Shown here one piece after another: positions 61,032 to 64,000 of a DNA stretch of 64,000 nucleotides. Numbering within the stretch: the stretch's first letter is position 1; each line of letters starts with the position of its first letter. This stretch comes from SIG644 sp045613985. GTDB lineage: Bacteria > Bacillota > Clostridia > Oscillospirales > CAG-272. The stretch is taken from the NCBI GenBank assembly GCA_045613985.1, contig JAZLCA010000036.1, positions 1 through 64,000 of the forward strand, written 5' to 3'. The translations under genes were made by a program, and so were the position numbers. The notes under the pieces are model-generated. The model did no database searches and was not told the origin of the DNA. It saw only the letters and a program-made list of their open reading frames with translations.

Positions 61032-61137
61032 GATGCTTTTCTTCGCTCTTTTAGATGATTTTGCAAAAGAAACACTATTTCTTGTGGTGCATTCCAACAA
61101 AAACAGCACATATTGTTATTTTTTAAACAAAGAACAG

Positions 61138-61173
61138 AAAGAACCCCACGCGCAAACGCCGTGGGGTTCTTTT
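61138..61173 (-). terminator. Terminator after the surface lipoprotein
   Basis: AAAGAACCCCACG and CGTGGGGTTCTTTT arms around a GC loop with T-runs on both sides; likely bidirectional. Confidence 0.88.
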
Positions 61174-61175
61174 AT

Positions 61176-62531
61176 TTAAGGGGCAAACAGAACAACGTCC
61201 GTGCGCTCCCCTGTCGTGTTGGTAACGGTGATGGCATCGCCAGGCTTTGCTGTGAAAATGCAAGCGCCTCCAGCAATTTCTGCCTCAACACCGTTCACCT
61301 TCACCGTCAGGCCTGCGCTGCAATCGATGCTGACCGTCTTTTCCTCGCCCTTCCAGTTCAAGTGAAGGGTAGCCGAGCCCTCAATACGCATGGCGGTACT
61401 GCCGTATACGGGCAGCGCATCATTCTCAGCACCGCTATGCAGTGCAAGCGAAAACTCTACCGCGTTGACGGTAGCCGCGCCCTTCGAGGAAACGGTAATG
61501 GAAACTTCATCTCCAGCATTGACGGGCAGATACAGACAAGCGCCGCCGTCGGTGTAGGAAGTTACCACGTAAGTAGTAGTGTTGTACATCATGATGTTAT
61601 TATCCGGCGTTGTGCAGGTCAGCACCAGATAGCCGGAAGCCGTCGCAGTATAGGTGTAGTAAACCGCACCCTCTGCAGGCACCTCAGCCGTCAGCGTCTT
61701 GTCTGCTTCGGCTCGATAGGGATTCCCCTGCGTACCGGGCAGAGATTCAAAGCAAACGGTAAAGGTGCATTCGGATGTCCCGGTGTTCGTCACAGTAAAG
61801 GGTATGGTGGAGTTGGTATCTGCCGCGCCCTTGACCAAAACGCGAATGACACCGTCCTCAGGCAAATATTCCTCGCCCTCATAAACGACCTTAGTCGTTG
61901 CGCCCTCAACCACGAGATAGCGGGTGCTGGTACCGCGGGCAAAACAATGATAGGTCACGCCTGCCGAAGCAGTCAGAGTCACCCGCTCGTCCCCCACGTA
62001 ATAGGGCTTTTCTTCCGAGCCGTCGGGATTGTTATCCACAGCTTTGAATTCACGCATCGGTGCCTCCGCCGAAAATTCGACTTCTGCCATATTGCCCTCA
62101 ACGTACCAGCCCTCCTCCAGGCCCTCGAACCAAACGGTATAGAGACCGGGAAGAAGCTCGGCATTAACGCATCCTGCATCGTCCGTCTTTGCGACCAACG
62201 CGCTCTCGCCCTCGAACAACAGCGTCAGCGAAATACCAGCCATGGGATTTCCTTTTTCATCTTTGAGGGTAATGACCATATTTATGGGATCCACGCAAAT
62301 TTCGCCGCAGATCTCGCAATGGTTATCGCCGTCGGTATCGATATGATCTTCGCAAACGTCGACAGGCACTTCTGCACCGCAAACGTCGCATTTTCCATCC
62401 TCGTCAGCGTCGGTGTGTGTCGCACAGGGCTGCTGCGGCACCTCATTCTTGCAAGCCGCCAATACAACCATCGCGCACACCATCAGACAGCACAACAGCA
62501 CCGCCCATACTTTGCTCATATTCTTTTTCAT
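61176..62531 (-). CDS. Surface lipoprotein with Asp-rich Cys repeats
   Basis: A 451-residue lipoprotein. The signal peptide ends in VVLAAC (about 22-27). Next come two D-x-D-x-D/C-x-x-C repeats (TDADEDGKCDVCGAEV and TDGDNHCEICGEIC, about 40-80), which look like calcium-binding turns. After that is a SpaA/prealbumin-like domain (GNPMAGISLTLLFEGESAL, about 95-160), then beta-rich repeats of about 90-100 residues. Probably an adhesin or matrix protein. ATG 62531 follows GAGGA; an upstream ATG is weaker. A promoter lies 36 nt upstream. Confidence 0.85.
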   Translation of the reverse strand: MKKNMSKVWAVLLCCLMVCAMVVLAACKNEVPQQPCATHTDADEDGKCDVCGAEVPVDVCEDHIDTDGDNHCEICGEICVDPINMVITLKDEKGNPMAGISLTLLFEGESALVAKTDDAGCVNAELLPGLYTVWFEGLEEGWYVEGNMAEVEFSAEAPMREFKAVDNNPDGSEEKPYYVGDERVTLTASAGVTYHCFARGTSTRYLVVEGATTKVVYEGEEYLPEDGVIRVLVKGAADTNSTIPFTVTNTGTSECTFTVCFESLPGTQGNPYRAEADKTLTAEVPAEGAVYYTYTATASGYLVLTCTTPDNNIMMYNTTTYVVTSYTDGGACLYLPVNAGDEVSITVSSKGAATVNAVEFSLALHSGAENDALPVYGSTAMRIEGSATLHLNWKGEEKTVSIDCSAGLTVKVNGVEAEIAGGACIFTAKPGDAITVTNTTGERTDVVLFAP

Positions 62532-62566
62532 AAGATTCCTCACATAATACATAGCATTAACGATTC

Positions 62567-62595
62567 ATTCTATCACAAAATCCACTGTTTTGCAA
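62567..62595 (-). promoter_or_regulatory. Promoter of the surface lipoprotein
   Basis: TTGCAA (62595-62590), 17 bp, TAGAAT (62572-62567) on the minus strand. Confidence 0.75.
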
Positions 62596-62647
62596 CCCTT
62601 TATACAAAAAAGCCATGACGCCACCGCAGTTTTTTCGCAAGCAAAAG

Positions 62648-62677
62648 AACGAACCGCATCTTTTGATGCGGTTCGTT
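62648..62677 (-). terminator. Terminator after the repeat surface protein
   Basis: AACGAACCGCATC and GATGCGGTTCGTT arms (13 bp) with a TTTT loop; TCTTTTGC follows on the minus strand. Confidence 0.88.
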
Positions 62678-62712
62678 GAAAAATATCAGTTGACGTGAGA
62701 ATCGGTCAGCCT

Positions 62713-64000
62713 TTAAGATGCCGTCTCCGCCGTCAATATCAAATTGATGGTATCGGCGTTCTTACCTTGGGTAACAACAATAAAGACCTTGGTCTGGCCT
62801 TCCTCCAGCTCAAACACATAAGGAGCATTCAAAACGATCAACTCCGTGACATATCCGTCTTCAATGATGATCGCAGCATTTTCCTCACCTTCTGCAGGTG
62901 CCAAAATATATGTGCCGGTAGAGGGAGCTGTAAACGGAATGCTCACGCCCTTCCAACCGTTGGTCACTTTAATGGCATTATCGCCAATGGAAAACTTGGT
63001 CACTGTCTCAGTACCATCATCGACAGGCTCCTCATATTTCACCAGCGCCATCGGGATCTTCAACGACGGGCACTGGAACGTATAACTACCGTCGGGAGCA
63101 ACCTGGATCAGTACATCCGTAGTCACTACACCGTCCTTGTAGAAGGTGAACGCACCGTCGGCATCGATTTGGTAAGTATAGGTGCCGGAATACAGCTGAG
63201 CATTGTTATCGACCAACGTCATCGTATCATTTCTAAAAATGAGCTTATAGTACGTCGTGCCGGAAAAATCAACGCGATATTCCCCATCCAGCCAAAGCGT
63301 ATCGTCCTCGTCGGGCTCGACCGGCTGTTCAGGCTCCGTACTGCCACCACTAATTACGACATTAATATAATCCTCGGTGATCATATAATCAATCGACTGG
63401 AAGTAGAAGACGATGCTCTCCCCTGCCTCCAGCGTGAAGGTATAAGGAAGGGTTTCGATCCATTCCAGATTGGCATTATGCAGCCAGCCATTCGTCTCGC
63501 CGTCAGCCCAAGAAATAGTGTAGGTACCGGACACGGGGGCCGTGAAGAATGCCTTGATCATATCCTGGAAATATTCCGTAACCGTAACGTAAACGGTATT
63601 CTCGCCGGGAAGCAGCATCACACCGGGATCCTCGGGAACAACCTCGCCCTCGCCCTCGGCAATCACAAGATCAATATAGTCTTCCGTGATAAAGAAGTCT
63701 GCCGACTGAACGTAGACGATGATGCTCTCGCCTTCCTCCAACTCAAAGGTGTAAGGCATATTCTCGATCCAGTTGCCCCACGCGTCGAACAGATCGCCAT
63801 TCGTCTCGCCGTCGGCCCAAGAAATGGTGTAGGTGCCGGCCCAAGGCGCCGTAAAGGTTGCCTTGGTCTGATTCTGGAAGAAGTTGGTGACGGTGACGTA
63901 AACACTGTTCTCACCCAACACCAACGTAGCGTCGGCCGGCAGTTCCGGCTCGTCCGTACCTTCGCCGGGTTGCTCACCGGGCTCGTCACCGCCCTCGGAA
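62713..64000 (-). CDS. Repeat-rich surface protein (N-terminus beyond window)
   Basis: The last 428 codons of a larger protein enter from the right edge; an internal GTG at 63924 is not the true start, as the frame stays open to 64000. A Gly/Glu/Pro linker (GDEPGEQPGEGTDEPE) is followed by two similar beta-rich modules of about 100 residues (VYVTVT, TAP-SGTYTISWADGETNG, YTFELEEGESI, ITEDYI-VI), a lipocalin-like segment (LDGEYRVDFSGTTYYKL), and a third, more distant module ending IVVTQGKNADTINLI. It is most likely exported, but the signal lies outside. Its terminator is at 62648. Function unknown; probably binding or adhesion. Confidence 0.85.
   Translation of the reverse strand, partial: SEGGDEPGEQPGEGTDEPELPADATLVLGENSVYVTVTNFFQNQTKATFTAPWAGTYTISWADGETNGDLFDAWGNWIENMPYTFELEEGESIIVYVQSADFFITEDYIDLVIAEGEGEVVPEDPGVMLLPGENTVYVTVTEYFQDMIKAFFTAPVSGTYTISWADGETNGWLHNANLEWIETLPYTFTLEAGESIVFYFQSIDYMITEDYINVVISGGSTEPEQPVEPDEDDTLWLDGEYRVDFSGTTYYKLIFRNDTMTLVDNNAQLYSGTYTYQIDADGAFTFYKDGVVTTDVLIQVAPDGSYTFQCPSLKIPMALVKYEEPVDDGTETVTKFSIGDNAIKVTNGWKGVSIPFTAPSTGTYILAPAEGEENAAIIIEDGYVTELIVLNAPYVFELEEGQTKVFIVVTQGKNADTINLILTAETAS
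63412..63925 (-). repeat. Tandem 309-bp coding repeat
   Basis: Landmark bases (GATGCTCTC) recur at 63412 and 63721, a 309-bp (103-codon) period. The two units share many blocks of identity, such as ATTCGTCTCGCCGTC and CCAAGAAAT, with scattered changes. Confidence 0.75.

Overview
The window looks like chromosomal DNA of a low-oxygen, glycogen-storing bacterium of the class Clostridia (Firmicutes), probably a gut Oscillospirales- or Christensenellales-like lineage; I cannot place it to genus. Pointers are the two-subunit GlgC/GlgD ADP-glucose pyrophosphorylase, a tRNA-Trp T-box, archaeal-type ProRS, pyruvate formate-lyase with its activase, FeoA/FeoB with a Cys-rich helper, TagO/TagA-type cell-envelope enzymes, and near-consensus housekeeping promoters that almost all have a 17-bp spacer. 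There are no tRNA, rRNA, CRISPR or transposase genes.

Layout. 1-6.2 kb: rpoB (cut by the left edge, minus strand) stands divergent to rpsT, then a PHP-domain hydrolase, a 0.4-kb array of perfect hairpins, and a URO-D-family protein. 6.3-16.1 kb (minus): a very large ECF sigma factor, a TspO-like protein, a class A PBP, a frameshifted remnant, and an amidase lipoprotein. 16.4-25.9 kb (minus): serC-serA, a TagO-type transferase, T-box-controlled trpS, a NamZ-type muramidase, and a Gld-type ABC transporter. 26.2-41.4 kb (plus): glgB-C-D-A-P, a GH13 amylase and a degenerate FolC-like protein in one run, then zapA, a U32 peptidase-family protein and a SpoIIQ-like M23 protein. 41.4-47.6 kb (minus): feoA-feoB-FeoB-associated protein under tandem operators, rodA-DUF4830, and proS. 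47.9-49.9 kb (plus): tagA and gap, with the scar of a second gap copy. 50-64 kb (minus): an accessory-looking stretch with an APH-family kinase, two radical-SAM neighbourhoods of unusual design, an SDR, a membrane-anchored uL15-like protein, pflB-pflA and two cell-surface proteins.

How the genes work together. The glg operon holds both synthesis (glgC/D, glgA, glgB) and breakdown (glgP, GH13); gap and pfl handle glycolytic and fermentative flux. PBP, RodA, amidase, NamZ and the TagO/TagA pair cover envelope synthesis and turnover.

Most novel candidates are (i) a minus-strand run of two Cys-rich, lipobox-bearing paralogues with GG-x-P repeats coupled to a short PflA-like radical SAM enzyme (51281-53473); (ii) a SPASM-type radical SAM enzyme coupled to a membrane protein whose tail is five Cys-Ala pairs (55426-57845); (iii) a membrane-anchored uL15 domain; (iv) the 1131-residue sigma factor; and (v) a dispersed hairpin element whose two copies show compensatory base changes.
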